64,000 nucleotides of DNA from Cranoglanis bouderius (lineage: Eukaryota; Chordata; Actinopteri; Siluriformes; Cranoglanididae). Positions 23,860 through 36,156 of this stretch are shown piece by piece; position 1 is the stretch's first letter, and each line of letters begins with the position of its first letter. The notes beneath the pieces are model-generated. The model was given only the letters and a program-made list of their open reading frames with translations, did no database searches and had not been told where the DNA came from. The translations under genes and the position numbers were made by a program. The stretch lies in assembly GCA_023630585.1 (NCBI GenBank), contig CM042540.1, positions 9,400,574-9,464,573 on the forward strand, in the 5' to 3' direction.

Positions 23860-24299
23860 TACACTTAAATGCTGCCACAATAACTACAACAACAACAAAC
23901 CCCCCCCCCAAAAAAAAATAAAAATAAAAAAATTAATAAAAAAATAATTAAAAAAAAAAAAAAAATAATAATAATAAGATCATCATTTCTGGAATGACTT
24001 CTTTAAGGTGTCTGTATACAGTGTCTGAGCCATGCTTTTTTTGGGTTATTATTTACAATATTCAACTTGATTTTTATTTCTTCCCTATCTGAAAATTCTG
24101 TTTTTTCTCTCTCTTTTTTTAAAATACATACTTCAACTCCCCTGATGACATCCACTCTTTTTATGATAAAAGCAGGTCATCAATATATTTCACCATGACT
24201 TATCTGTCATACATATTCGCAGCTATTAGAAGTTTATCACACATAAAATTATCCATTTCCAGGTGGATATATTCAGCTGTACTAGCTAATTCAATTATT
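23860..24299. other. Low-complexity A-rich DNA, no gene
   Basis: C- and A-runs at about 23898-23975 are followed by AT-rich DNA without recognised features. Confidence 0.55.
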
Positions 24300-24301
24300 T
24301 A

Positions 24302-25401
24302 CTCTGATCAGCCATAACTTTAAAACCACCGATAGGTGACATGAATAACATTTATTATCTCATTATAGTGGCACCTGTCAAGGGGTGGGATATATTAGAC
24401 AGCAAGTGAACAGTCAGTTCTAGAAGTGTCAGATGTGTCAGAAGCAGTAAAAATGGGCAAGCATACAGATCTGAATGAGTTAGAATAGGGCCAAATTGTG
24501 ATGGCTAGACAACTGGGTCAGCACATCTCCAAAACAGCAGGTCTTTTGTGGGTGTTCCCGGTATGAAGCGGTTAGTACCTAGCAAAAGTGGTCCACGGAA
24601 GGACCACCTGTGACAGGGTCAAGGCTCATTGATACACGTTGGGAGACAAGGCTAGCCTGTCTGGTTTGATCGGAAGAACTACATAAGAACTACTGTAGTA
24701 CAAATTGCTGAAAAAGTTAATGCTGGCTGTGACAGAAAGGTGTCAGAACATGCAGTGCATCACAACTTGCTGTGTATGGGGCTGCGTAGCTGCAGACTGG
24801 TCAGAGTGCCCATGCCGACCCTTGTCCACTGCCGAAAGCGCCTGCAATTGGCACATGAGCATGAGAATTGGACCATGGAGTAGTGGAAGAAGGTGGCCTG
24901 TTCTGATGAGTCACGTTTTCTTTTACATCATGTGGACAGCTGAGTGCATGTGTGTTGCTTACGTGGGAAAGAGATTTCACCAGGATGCACTATGGGAAGA
25001 AGGCAAGCAGACAGATGAAGTGTGATGTTTTGAGCAATGTTTTGCTGGGCAACCTTGGGTCCTGGTATTCATGTGGATGTTACTTTTGCACATCTGACCT
25101 AAAAATTGTTGCAGACCAAGTATACCCCTTCATGGCAATGGCACTCGCTAATGGCAGTGACCTCCAGATCTCAATCTGATTGAGCATGTGTTGGATGTGT
25201 AAACAAGTCTGATCTGTGGCCCCCACCTCTAAACTTACAGAACTTAAATGATCTGCTGCTAACATCTTGGTGCCAGATACCACAGCACACATTCAGAGGT
25301 CTTGTGGAGTCCATGCCTCGAAGGGTCAGAGCTTTTTTGGTGGCACAAGTGGGACCTACACAATATTAGGCAGTTGGCTTTAATGTTATGGCTGATCGCT
25401 G
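24302..25401 (+). mobile_element. Decayed Tc1-like element (third family) with terminal repeats
   Basis: Terminal repeats are recognisable: GATCAGCCATAACTTTAAAA at the left, and GGCTTTAATGTTATGGCTGA, then TCGCTG at the right, each next to TA. Transposase relics (a MGKHTDLNELE-like start at about 24453, helix-turn-helix, catalytic-domain pieces) are scattered over frames with many stops. Part of it (about 24480-24790) is repeated at 29806-30130, where a retrovirus has landed in it. Confidence 0.8.
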
Positions 25402-25844
25402 TATTTACTTCTGTTTTACTGCCTTCACTTACTTGTGATCACAGAAATGTTATTTGTGGCTGTAGCCAGGCCTACAGTTCATAATGCCCAGGCACAAGAC
25501 TAAAAAAATAAATAAATAAAAACATTGAAAAAAACACTGAAAAAAAAGTTGCTTTAACATTCTGATAAATGCATAAATGGATAAATGGTGCCATTGATTA
25601 CAATGTAGCAATCATCTGGGTCATTCAATGTAGGAGAACAGAATTGTTTTATTTTATTTTTTTCAAAGCAGACTTTTCATGATGTAATAGCCAGACATGG
25701 CCACATAGAATGAGCCTCCTCCTCCCATGATCTCGATTTTGCACTTACCCAGCCCCTTTCTATCACTTACAGTTACTGTACTTCCTTCTCATAAAAATTT
25801 CTATTTCATTTCTACTTCATCTGGGCTCTGCTGGGATTCTCTTT
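25402..25844. other. Intergenic, nothing recognised
   Basis: No coding signal. It ends where the duplicated block beginning CAAGGGTTTCTAACACTAGC starts. Confidence 0.5.
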
Positions 25845-26248
25845 GGGACAAGGGTTTCTAACACTAGCCCATGTTAAAGCTCCATCAGCCCAACAGAAGT
25901 TGTGTTCCCTAGAATATTGATTGTCATCATGGCCACTGAATAATCTCATGTGCAGCTCATTAATTAGCCAGAATATTTATATATGCGTACTGGTGTTCAA
26001 CCATGGATTGTTTTTCTTCATTTACTTATCGAACTCTCGTTTGCCAGTGTTTGCCTGTGTTTTTTTTTTTTTTTTTCTTTTACAATATATGAAGACATTT
26101 TGGGTTTAACATTTTTGATTCTGTTTATTTTACTTACATGTTCCTCAACCCAAGTCTAATCATTAAAACATAAGGTAACTGGAAAATATACTAATAATAT
26201 TAGAACTTTGTATATATTATATCTTTATTATAATATTATACTAATAAG

Positions 26249-26300
<52 letters not shown>

Positions 26301-27654
26301 TCATTAATCACAAACAGTATATATCTAAATAGCTCTGTAAAGGACAACAAAACACATTTCAACAACTTACTTGCACATCCATGTGTAATCTGAGAAGGGT
26401 CTGCCTTTTTTCCCCCACAGCATGAATGTTTCTGAAGAGAAGTTTCATATGGTCAAATAGCGATTACTTCATCGATACTAGGCTCCTGACAGCAATTCTG
26501 TTTTCAAAAACCATTGACTTTGCTTGTTTTGTTGCTAAGCTCTGGAGGTGACTTTTACCATTTTTGTGGTCAGCCTCCACTTTGAAGTTGTTGGTTCCAA
26601 CAACAAAATTATTTGTTTTGTGTTTTTCCAAAGCATATGTGCTCACAATACATTATGTTATTTGTGGAGTCATACATGAGCCACTCATGCCCAGATTGCC
26701 ACTTGGCATTAAAACTCCAAATTTTATTTTCTTGTGCTTCTTCTGGGGTTGGTTACCCCAGGCAAGTATCGCCACATGACTACTCCTGTTCAAGTAAGCC
26801 AGATATGCTTAGTTACACTCATGTTCAAGTAAGCCAGATATGCGCAGGTGCTGTGCAATTAGGCTATATTTAAGGTTATATTATTGTGTTGTTGGTGTTT
26901 TTTTCCCCATTTAGAGTTACCCTTCAGAAGACAAAATAATAACAATTACACTGATCATCCTGTTCAAAAGTTTACATCTTTTAGTCTTGGATTAGAAAGT
27001 TCTGCAAATAAGCAGATAACCTGAGCCTAAAATGGACATGATTTTCAGTAATGGTGTGATATGATCATTTTCATAATTAATGACAGAATCATTCTACCAT
27101 TTGTTTTAACTTTGAAAAGTCAAAAATATACCTAAATCAAAACATGGTTTAATTAGCTTTTTTTAAGGGCTTAAAATTACAATATGTATTCCTATACCGC
27201 CAACCAGAACCCATGTGCTCCAAGGTCAAAATTTAATATACTTCTCCTTCATAATCTGAAAAACCATTCAATAGCTAATGCAAATTTATGCAAATGCAAA
27301 TTCTATGTCAAAAGCCAGTGTATGTATATGTAAATGTGTACATCAGAAACCACAAAAAACAGAAAACCATTCAATGTGTGTAACTGCAATGAAAAAAAGA
27401 CCAATTTGTTTCATTTTCATCTTTGTTGGCTTAAGAAATGAAGCTGACACTTAATTTTCATCTAGAGAGACATCTTTTTTTTTAGCATGTTATATTTTCA
27501 TTTGTTTCAAAGAGAAATTAGGATAGCAAAATTTATGCTTTATGCAATTATCCTTTCATGGTGTATTTACTAAACAAAAACACAGTACATTGCAGATTTT
27601 AGGTTGCTCACAACTGAATTGAATGTTTTTCATATTCAAACATTATTTGTCATA
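25845..27654. repeat. Segmentally duplicated block with empty insertion sites, copy 3
   Basis: It matches 35755-48655 after removal of that region's inserts, and 2997-4047 in part. It has the (AAT)n tract at about 26254-26300 but not the 940-bp insert found at 36157-37095. At about 27236-27241 the sequence TTTAATATACTTCTCC is the unoccupied Tc1 target of copies A and D. No gene recognised. Confidence 0.8.
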
Positions 27655-27810
27655 GTTATGTGAATACAACCTTGTGTTTTTTATTAATCATTGTGAAGAA
27701 TGCTTTTCTAATGTCTGTTGTCTGTTGTCTGCCAGAGGGCGACTGAACAAAATGTAAAACATTGGTTTATTTAGGCTTTTTTGGGTAACAATCAATGCTA
27801 GAAAAGGTAA
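27655..27810 (-). pseudogene. Odorant receptor relic with a large internal deletion
   Basis: The segment first matches the 3' end of the OR at 48653-49606 (a helix 8 region corresponding to 48655-48720). It then jumps directly to the TM2 region of the same gene (corresponding to about 49405-49475). About 690 bp of coding sequence are missing between them. Flanking DNA on the 3' side also matches that locus, so this is the decayed duplicate of that receptor. Confidence 0.8.
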
Positions 27811-27814
27811 GGTA

Positions 27815-28200
27815 GAAAAGCTTTGGAAGACCTTTTGGTAAAAAAAGTCTTAATTTCCCCTAGCAAAGAGCAAGCAAATACCAAAGGTGGAAAGGTCAAA
27901 GACCAATGGTGGAAACGGCCTGAAAGCCACAGGAACAACAGTTACACAGAGAATAATAAGGGACTGCAATCATCTCCATCCCTATGCACCACAAAAACCT
28001 CCTAGGCTAAATCAATTTAGACAAATCAGAACTCTTATAATATACTGTGGTCAAATGAAAGAGAAAGAAGGGTTGAGCGTATGATATTGCGAGAATACCA
28101 TACCAATAGTGAGGTACACAGATGGGAGCATCATGATTTGGTGCTGCTTTTCTGCATTACATGTTATCAAAAGAAAACATGGATGAATTGCCATAGTATA
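27815..28200 (+). mobile_element. Tc1-like relic (second family), paralogue of 22030-22370
   Basis: It shares GGAACAACAGTTACACAGA, CTAAATCAATTTAGACAAAT and GATGGGAGCATCATGATTTG with the copy at 22030-22370. Both lie on the 3' side of a near-identical OR gene, so they belong to one duplicated unit. No terminal repeats seen. Confidence 0.65.
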
Positions 28201-28377
28201 GGAGAATTTTGTCTTAATGGAACTGCCAATTGTTTTATTTATTAATTTTCTTTTATCTATTATTTTAATGTAATCTTTTCGGCACATATATAGTAAGATG
28301 TTGTATATACAATAAACACAGACATTATTGATTCCTATTAAAATAATGTAAAACATTGGTTTATGAAACCTTTGCTT

Positions 28378-28409
<32 letters not shown>

Positions 28410-28564
28410 CTTTCTTAATATTTGTTGAATTAGACATTGAAGTAAGTCAAAGTTCATTGCATATGGTTATTATTATCATCTGGTAAACCAAAACTGAATA
28501 TTCTATATTAAAGCTAATGTTTATTAAAAGTTAAAAATTTAAAGTAATGTCTATTGTGCGTCTG

Positions 28565-29515
28565 TTAAGTGAACATAATCTTTTGTTTTTTTAACACTAT
28601 GAAGAATGCCTTTCTAATGTCTCTTGTTTTTATACCATATAAAATTGGATTAACAACTGGAAGGAATGTGAAAATCAACATACCACATATCTTTCGTGTA
28701 TTGGGGTGTACATCCTGAAAACGATATGAAAGTATTGCAATACTAGTAAATAGTTCATACAGAATAAATGAAATTACCTGTGCTAAACATGTGTTTACAG
28801 CCTTAAGTCTAGCATCCGTTTGTGTGTGAGGAAGGCAAGCCTTAAAGATTTGTACATAGGAGAATAATTGAATGGTCATACTAATGGCCTGCACAGATCC
28901 TGCTGTTCCTAATCCATAGATATTGTTCAAAGTCAAGTCACCACTACATGACAGTTGGAGCAAAGACACATTATCACAAAACACATTAATAATAAATGTC
29001 TTACATTTTGAAAATCTTGCCTGAAGGGCAAACAACACAAATATCAAGACAAAATCAAGGCCCCAAGCCAGAGTTATGACACCATTAATTGTGTAAGGAT
29101 TCATTATCGAATTATATCTAAGTGGCTTGCATATTGCTATGTAGCGATCAAATGACATGGCAGCCAGGATAAAAAGTACAATACCTCCATACATATGAAG
29201 CAAAAAGCCCTGTAGGACACAAGTTGGGTAATAGACAACATTTGTTTGGGCTACAATATCCACAAGCACCCTTGGAAGAGCACAGGTGATTCCTATTAGA
29301 TCTGCCAGAGGAAGGCTGAACAAAATGTAAAACATTGGTTTGTGAAGAGTTTGCTGGGTAACAATCAATGCTAAAATTGTTATATTACAAAATACAGCAA
29401 AAACATATATCAAAGTTCCAGTGAAGAACACAGGGTAAACAGCTTCTGGTGAGACATCAAATTTAGCAATTTGAAGGGTGAAACTAAATGTGTCATTTGA
29501 GGGCTGTAGCTCCAT
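28565..29515 (-). CDS. Odorant receptor, class A GPCR (OR cluster gene 2)
   Basis: An intact 316-codon reading, very similar along its whole length to 22725-23720. It has the same N-terminus, TM2, MSFDRYIAIC, TM6 and NPILYGIKTRDIRKAF motifs. The loop after TM3 reads PLRYNSIMNPY, the ordinary fish OR form. The ATG is preceded on the minus strand by CCACAG and a short spacer, as in the sister gene. Upstream lies a pure AT repeat (29539-29618) in place of the shorter AT tract of the other copy. The flanking DNA on both sides is also duplicated, so this is a recent tandem duplicate. A second TM2-like OR fragment is detectable in the 3' flank at about 28345-28385 (and 22550-22590). Confidence 0.93.
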   Translation of the reverse strand: MELQPSNDTFSFTLQIAKFDVSPEAVYPVFFTGTLIYVFAVFCNITILALIVTQQTLHKPMFYILFSLPLADLIGITCALPRVLVDIVAQTNVVYYPTCVLQGFLLHMYGGIVLFILAAMSFDRYIAICKPLRYNSIMNPYTINGVITLAWGLDFVLIFVLFALQARFSKCKTFIINVFCDNVSLLQLSCSGDLTLNNIYGLGTAGSVQAISMTIQLFSYVQIFKACLPHTQTDARLKAVNTCLAQVISFILYELFTSIAILSYRFQDVHPNTRKICGMLIFTFLPVVNPILYGIKTRDIRKAFFIVLKKQKIMFT

Positions 29516-29531
29516 TCAGAAGCTGTGGGGG

Positions 29532-29538
<7 letters not shown>

Positions 29539-29618
<80 letters not shown>
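29539..29618. repeat. (AT)n microsatellite upstream of an OR gene
   Basis: About 40 AT units begin 24 bp upstream of the OR start codon, inside the presumed 5' intron. Confidence 0.95.
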
Positions 29619-29623
<5 letters not shown>

Positions 29624-29805
29624 AGACAGAGAAAGAGAGATAATTCACAATATTGATTATTTCAATCAGTCAAATTACTGTTAAGCAATTGTTGTGCCTT
29701 ACCTTGTAAAAGATTTTCTAGTTGTATTGGTAGAAGAGAATGACATGGTACATTTATATGCATCTGTATCCTGCAAAGAACACGCAACTCAAACGTCACC
29801 AGAGG

Positions 29806-30130
29806 ATCTCAGCATAAGGATCTGAATGACTAGGAATAGGGCCAAATCATGATGGCTAGACAACTGGGTCTGCCATCTCCAAAACAGCAGGTCTTTTGGG
29901 GGTGTTCCCAGTATGAAGCGGTTAGTACCTACTGTAGCAAAAGTGGTCCAAGGAAGGACAACCTGTGATAGGGTCAAGTCTCATTGATGCACATTGGGAG
30001 ACAAGGCTAGCCTGTCTGGTTAGCTACAGAAAAACTACTGTAGCACAAATTGCTGAAACAGTTAATGCTGGCTGTGACAGAAAGGTGTCAGAACACACAG
30101 TGCATCACAACTTGCTGTGTATGGGGCTGT
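29806..30130 (+). mobile_element. Tc1-like relic (third family), interrupted by retrovirus copy 2
   Basis: It matches about 24480-24790. The match ends at GTGTATGGGGCTG (30127), after which retroviral pol sequence begins. Confidence 0.75.
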
Positions 30131-30782
30131 GGTAATGCTCGAGGTAATGCTATGGCTGATGCTACAGCCAAATCGGCATGCAGTCTTCCCTCTGTCTCAA
30201 TTTCAGCCACCACAACCTCAAACCTTACAAACTTGGATGAGGTTAAGCCCATCACACAGCAGATACAGTCCTCCCTAATGGACATGTATGCTAATGCTCC
30301 TGCATTAGAGGTATGGTCATGGATGGACAAGGGTGCAAGCCTAGATTCGGCTGGCGTATGGACAAAAGGGGGAAGATACGTTGCCCCCGAAGCATTGCTG
30401 CCATAATTAGCTCAACAAATCCACAGTCTAGGACACGTTGGTGTCCAGAGTATGGTTCACCAATTTTCTTCTACATGGTGGAACTCTAAATTCCATGCAC
30501 ACGCATTTGACATCATGCGACAATGTGTTCTGTGCCAGGCTAACAACAACAATGCAGCTGGGGTGCCAACACCTGCAGCTCACACCCCAGCACCTACAGG
30601 GCCGTTCAAACACCTTCAGGCCGACTACATCACCCTTCTCCAGTGTCAAGGTAAACAGGATATGTTGGTGCTAGTTGATAAGTTTTCACGTTGGGTTGAA
30701 GCATATCCCACCAAAACAGGGACAGCCATGCTCACCGCAAAATCACTGGTCAAAGATTTCTTCCCTCGCTGGGGAATCACTG
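30131..30782 (+). pseudogene. Retroviral RNase H end and integrase N-terminus, copy 2
   Basis: The frame at 30131-30406 reads the end of an RNase H domain and the pol linker. It then breaks, and the next frame (30452-30787) shows the integrase HHCC zinc-binding region (CVLCQ at about 30529-30543). The core start LVLVDKFSRWVEAYPT follows. The integrase is cut at 30782 by the insertion of a solo LTR. This supplies the part of pol that lies outside the window for copy 1. Confidence 0.82.
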
Positions 30783-32670
30783 TGTAATGGCTCAGCACAA
30801 GCAGCATAATATAATTCACACAATTATATTCAGAAGAAATAAAACAATGGGCCTTCTCAGCCAGAGAACCCACAAGAAACTCTGGACCAAAATGTCTCCA
30901 CTCAGGGAGCCATAAAACAAGGAATCCACCCCAGACACCCAGGAGCCACTTAAATCCAGCATATGCATCTGCCTTATCTCAACCAACACGGCAAGCGTTA
31001 AAGGCCTCCTTGACCCAGGGCTGAACCCTCTCGACCACAGAAACTGCTCTCAAATGCAGTGATTTAGGCCTTTTTGGGGCCAGACCAGTAAGGCCAATAA
31101 ATTGTGGAAGGAAGGAGAGACCTTTTCGCTCAGTCACAAAGATTACACATTCCACAATTCCACACAAGGACTCACACACTCCACAATCGGTGCCTACCAG
31201 GAGCAACGACTGTGGGAATTAATACATCTTTGAACAACTGCAATCACCTATGTCCTACCATGTGTTGTTCTATTTTCGTCATGTGTATCACCTTTAAGTT
31301 GCCACTAATTATCTCATTTAATCATGTATTAGTGTAGTAGCCCTAGGAGGATCATTGTGTTTTAAATATTAGTAATGTACTTTAAGTATAGTCAAACATG
31401 TCTTGTTTGGTATGTATGTGTTCATTGAGTGATTTCCTAAATCATAAGCGTAAGGAAATTTGTGTAGATTGTTCTGATATGTACATGCAAGTTTCAGGAC
31501 AAAGTTTAATAATCCACTCATCATTGAAGAGTGCGGAACCACTCATCCACATGGACAAGGGGCTGATTAGCATAATAGGTGGAGAATCTGGCTAACACCC
31601 CGCCCAAAGACAATATTGATTGGAGGAAGCACTCTGGGCTGGACTAGCCCAGGAAGTGTTAAAATCCTAAGAACACAAGTTTGAGGCGGTCACTTGCTTC
31701 GCTCTCTCTCGTGTCTCTTGCTTCTTGGCACGTTTTGAAGGACGGGGTCGGTGGAGGGTCTCCAGAGCCAATCAACGTCGGAGAGATCAGATCACGTTTA
31801 CCTCGGCCTGGGGACCCAGCGAGAGCCGCCGCCTGCTTTTCAAACCTCCCGCCTTCATTCCACTCAGCATTCCGATTGGTCTTCCGAGACGCCTCTCACC
31901 GACCAGACCGCCGACGACACCACGACGTAACGAGGAAATCCCTTCAACACAGCTAAGGCAAGCGCAATACCCCAGAATCTAGCTAATCTGGTGTCTATAA
32001 TAAGTTGAGCCCTTCTAAAGGAAGTGAAGATAAATTAATAAGTTGATGGTTCGTTCAGATCATGGTCTGTGAAATAGCATAACGCTAGAGACTCGGAACT
32101 TCATTCACCCTTCATCATCACCCGTTTATGTATGCGTGTGTGTGTGTGTGTGTGTGTGTGTTTTATATATTAGATTAGTTTCTGTGTCATAGAGTAGTTC
32201 AATAAAGTCTCGTCTGACCTTAAATACGTGTTCTTTTTGCTTACAAGTGTCTATTGCCTTGAATTGCGATTCTGCTACATGCTCTTAGAATAATGTGTCA
32301 CTATGTTTAGGATATTATTGCCGGTGGCCACGGAGGTAATATCTAATGCATAATTGATGAATACACTAGTTTCAACTTATCGCTGGACGAATAGTTGATC
32401 AGTAATACTAAATTAGTCAAATTTCCCTTTACGAGCTGATCTGTTAATCTCTCTGACATCTCTGGAGGAGAATAAAGATAGCTCGATTTAACAACTAATT
32501 TTTACTTACGTAAAATGGTGGAGAATATATCAAATTAACCCAAACAGCTAATTTTCACTACATATTCTGTTAGATAAGGCGGGCACGCTTTAAAACTCTT
32601 GTCTCCTTTAAAACGGTGCTTTGAATCCAAGCGTGCGCTTTTCTATCATTTTTAAAGCTGATTCGCTACA
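30783..32670 (+). mobile_element. Solo LTR (plus) in the integrase of retrovirus copy 2, TSD ACTG
   Basis: It starts TGTAATGGCTCAGC and ends GATTCGCTACA, 1888 bp, flanked by ACTG at 30779-30782 and 32671-32674. Retrovirus copy 1 shows the uninterrupted site at 109-135. A polyadenylation signal AATAAA is at 32201-32206. Its last part (about 32480-32670) clearly matches the other family LTRs, while its first ~1.3 kb does not. It therefore appears to be a recombinant or a distinct subfamily with a different U3. Confidence 0.92.
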
Positions 32671-32907
32671 ACTGAATGCATTCAATCGGACCGTGGAACT
32701 CATTTCTGTGCCCAAGTCGTGGAAGTTATGAGAATGCTAAATGTTCAATGGAAGCTTCACTGTCCATACAGGCCTCAAGCTTCTGGACAGGTTGCACGTC
32801 AAAACCAGACTCCCTTTCCCCAACATGCGATTAGCGCTCCATCCTCCTCTCAGTGGACAGGACCCATGTTAGGCAGGGGGAGAGACGGTAACCCTTTACA
32901 GTGGTAA
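32671..32907 (+). pseudogene. Retroviral integrase core, second part, copy 2
   Basis: It continues the core interrupted at 30782. As in copy 1, the residue normally the catalytic glutamate is alanine (GCA, 32794-32796). A 2-bp difference from copy 1 near 32876 changes the C-terminal frame. Confidence 0.82.
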
Positions 32908-32987
32908 TAAGCTTAAGTACATGTTAAGTCCTGGAGAGAGAGAGGAAAAGAAAAAGAAAGAGTTGTTTTCCACAAGATACTGTCATC

Positions 32988-33039
<52 letters not shown>

Positions 33040-33050
33040 TGTTTTGCAGG

Positions 33051-35229
33051 AAAAACCAAGCAAGACATATCTGAAGTTGGTGCGGGTGCTACGAGAGAGC
33101 CAAGAGACTACTGCTGGATACATCGGGTTCCCTCTGACTCCCACTTGGCCCCATTCTGCACTTCAAGTCTGTTTGCTGTCTGTGCGTGCTGTGCTGAAGC
33201 AAGACCCATCCGTCCTCGCCATCATCAATACACAAGCGTCTGCTTTTGATTCTATACTTCAACCAGAGCCTTCAGACAGTATCACTGATTACAAATTAGT
33301 CACAATCACTGGTTTCACATTGTACAATAATACATACGTGGCCACTGGGCCTCGAGATTGTTTGATCAAGTATTTTAAGAAGCCTAAGTCCCCTACAGTG
33401 TGGGAAACACGTGTAAAAGCTGTAACTTGTTCACTTCATGCTATAACAACTTATTGACTTCCCACAGTTAAAATCCAAGGGTTAGAGACATATCAGTTAA
33501 ATTATCGAGTTAAGGTTAAGACTTTCCTAGAGACACATCAGCAAAATATATACTATTTTGGTTATAATTCAGGTTCTGTGCTTACAGGTACTGATGCGCT
33601 TAGTAAGGGGTGGAATATTCTTAAAATATATAATGGGGAAGATGAGATTTGGGATACTTCCTCTCAGATTTATTCTTTTGATGATATTAAGGTGTCAGCA
33701 CCCAACTAGTTCTGTGTTAGGCTCTGATGATGATAAGGGAAACACTTTCCAATCTTTGTTTACATTAACTCAGAACACACTGTTCCAAGGCTGCCAGGTT
33801 TGCATTCCTCATCCCGTGAGTGTCTCTTCTGGCATCACATGGGCAGGACACGCTATATCAGCCTGTGCCTTGCTACACACAGATGTTTCCTTATTTAATG
33901 TCACCACATGCCATAATGTTACACAAACAGTCACCACTCAATGTTGTATCACAGGCTTCACGATTTGTAATCAAACATACCTCCCTCCTCATAGAGTCAC
34001 TGATATTATTACTCCATTTGTGTTTCCGTGGTGTGTACAAAATGAACCTGAACCTGGTCCTTGGATAAACTGGTTATCAATCAATGAATATTGGCTGTGT
34101 GGTAGCACTGCCTATAGTGAATTGCATGCCAGGTTCAACGGTTGATGTTCAGTGATTTATCTCCTTCCTGCCATGCGACCCCAATCTTATCTTAAGCCCC
34201 CAGTAACCTTACCTGTGTCTATGACTGTAAAACATGCTCCTCATATCATCTTGGTGAATCACCCTCCCAGCGATACCTAACACATTCTATTAGATGTTCC
34301 AAATTTTTGTGGTCCTGCAAACTGTAACTGTAAGGTCGAGTGTATCTGGTATAAAAATGGTGAGCGTTATACATTCATAGGTCATTTAGGTTATAGTTTG
34401 CCTACTAATGCTAAACTTTATCCAAATGGTACTTTAGATCTCATACCCATTAATAGGGGATATCAATCTTTCATCGACACTGCAAAGAGACTTAATCATA
34501 ACACCTCAGAGCCTTCAAGACATCTAATTTTTTGCAGATATTGATGCCACATTTAACTTCAGTGTTAATGGAGTAATGATTTCAGTGGGTTATCAAATCC
34601 ATACCCATCATTACAACAATAAATATCCCCTTAGTATCTTGCTATCATCGCTAAATGATCCAAGTCCTTGTGTTAAGTATCTCACCTGTAGTCAAACATT
34701 TTAGAGCAGATTTCTAGGTGCTCTCTTTCCTAATTATGGTGTCATGATTAGCTTTGCTCAAATTTGCATGTTATCTCATGAAGTTGAGAAATTGGCTAAT
34801 GATACTGTACAATCCTTAGGCATCATATCTAACACATTGCAATCACATCAAATGATGATTTTGCAGAATCAGGCCACTTTAGATTATATCTTAGCACGAG
34901 ATGGAGGTACCTGTGCAGTGGTAGGTCCTGAGTGCTGTATGGATGTGTTCGACCCTACTCTAAATTTGATGCAATACATTACTGACCTAGGTGAGTTAGG
35001 TGATCGTGTTAATGCCATCGATCAAGTTAACAGTGACTGGTTAGGCTCCTGGTGGAGATATGGCCAGGAAATTCTACTGGGTTTCCTAATGTTCTTTGTC
35101 ATCCTCCTGTTAATTTATGTCATATTTCACTGTTGCTGCCTGCGTGTCTCTATGAGCATGACCCAGGCCCAAGTAGCAGGAGCCACAATTTTCCTAACTC
35201 CGGTTGATAGGCCTAATGCTTACATTTAA
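33051..35229 (+). pseudogene. Retroviral envelope gene remnant, copy 2
   Basis: Same structure as copy 1: surface-region pieces at 33051-33457, 33558-34145 and 34146-34520, and a transmembrane-subunit ORF at 34744-35229 with helix, CX6CC, membrane anchor and cysteine-rich tail. Stops at 33707-33709, 34143-34145 and 34702-34704 are shared with copy 1. A stop at 34278-34280 is private to this copy. The copy-1 stop at 967-969 is a sense codon here. The pattern dates most damage to before the duplication. Confidence 0.82.
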
Positions 35230-35397
35230 TCTGATTTTACTTTTAAGCTTGGTACATGGATAAATGGGTACAACCTATCCTTCTTTTAGGATATGTAGAT
35301 GGATAATCACATGGCCAGTGGTTATAGAATGTAGAATAGTATAGAAGGGTTAAGCTTGCTTTAATGGATGGTTTTAGGGTCATCCAGTGGAGGGGAT

Positions 35398-35750
35398 TGT
35401 GAGATATTTTTCCTTATTTTCCATGATTTTGATTCAATCATTTAAGATAAGTTCAATGTGATTTTTGCTTACTCATGGTCTCATGTTGTTTTTGGGTTTC
35501 TGTACTTGATTATGAGTATGAGTATTTTCTCCTATGTTTTTCCTTACTAGCCTTGGGTATGTTGCTTGCACATTCATATCAGTATAAAAGCAAACTGTAT
35601 CCAACTTATGTTTGGACTAAGACGAAAAGTAGTGCCCAGGCTGTCATTGCACGCATAATAAACCATCTTTTTGACAATACCCTGGTTCTTGGTCTCCTGA
35701 TTCTTCAAGCATCTTACTTCTGGTGAAGCTGAAGTATTTTGATCATCCAG
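35398..35750 (+). mobile_element. Candidate 3' LTR of retrovirus copy 2
   Basis: After the purine run AGGGGAT the sequence begins TGTGAGATATT. A TATA-like TATAAAAG is at 35583-35590 and AATAAA at 35657-35662, followed by about 90 bp before the host flank. The order fits U3-R-U5. The exact 3' end is uncertain (about 35749) because no second LTR is available for comparison. Copy 1 retains only the first half of it (about 2835-2996). Confidence 0.55.
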
Positions 35751-35759
35751 AAAAGATTT

Positions 35760-36156
35760 ATATCAAGGGTTTCTAACACTAGCTTATGTTAAAGCTCCAT
35801 CAGCCCAACAGAAGTTGTGTTCCCTAGAATATTGATTGTCATCATGGCCAATGAATAATCTCATGTGCAGCTCATTAATTAGCCAGCATATTCATATCTG
35901 TGTGGTGGTTTTCGACCATGGATTGTTTTTCTTCATTTGCTTATTGAACTCTCCTTTGCCTGTTTTTTTTTTTTTTTTTTTTACAATATATGAAGACATT
36001 TGGAGTTTAACATTTTTGATTCTGTGTATTTTACTTACAAGTTCCTCCATGCAAGTCTAATCATTAAAAAAATAAGGTAACTGGAAATTATACTAATAAT
36101 ATTATAACTTTATATATATTATACCTTTATTATAATATAATACTACTACTACTAGG
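35760..36156. repeat. Segmentally duplicated block, copy 2 (left part)
   Basis: It matches 25850-26250. It ends in a CTA microsatellite that is split by the insert at 36157-37095. No gene seen. Confidence 0.8.

Larger units (their letters stand above)
30131..35760 (+). mobile_element. Endogenous retrovirus remnant, copy 2 (pol 3' part, env, 3' LTR)
   Basis: A 5'-truncated provirus. It holds the end of the RNase H domain (a GNAMADATAKSA segment), a connection region, the integrase zinc-binding domain, the integrase core (split by an LTR at 30783-32670), env, a purine-rich GGAGGGGAT and a candidate 3' LTR from 35398. The right flank resumes duplicated host DNA at about 35760 (CAAGGGTTTCTAACACTAGC), which is present without the provirus at 25850. 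Confidence 0.85.
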
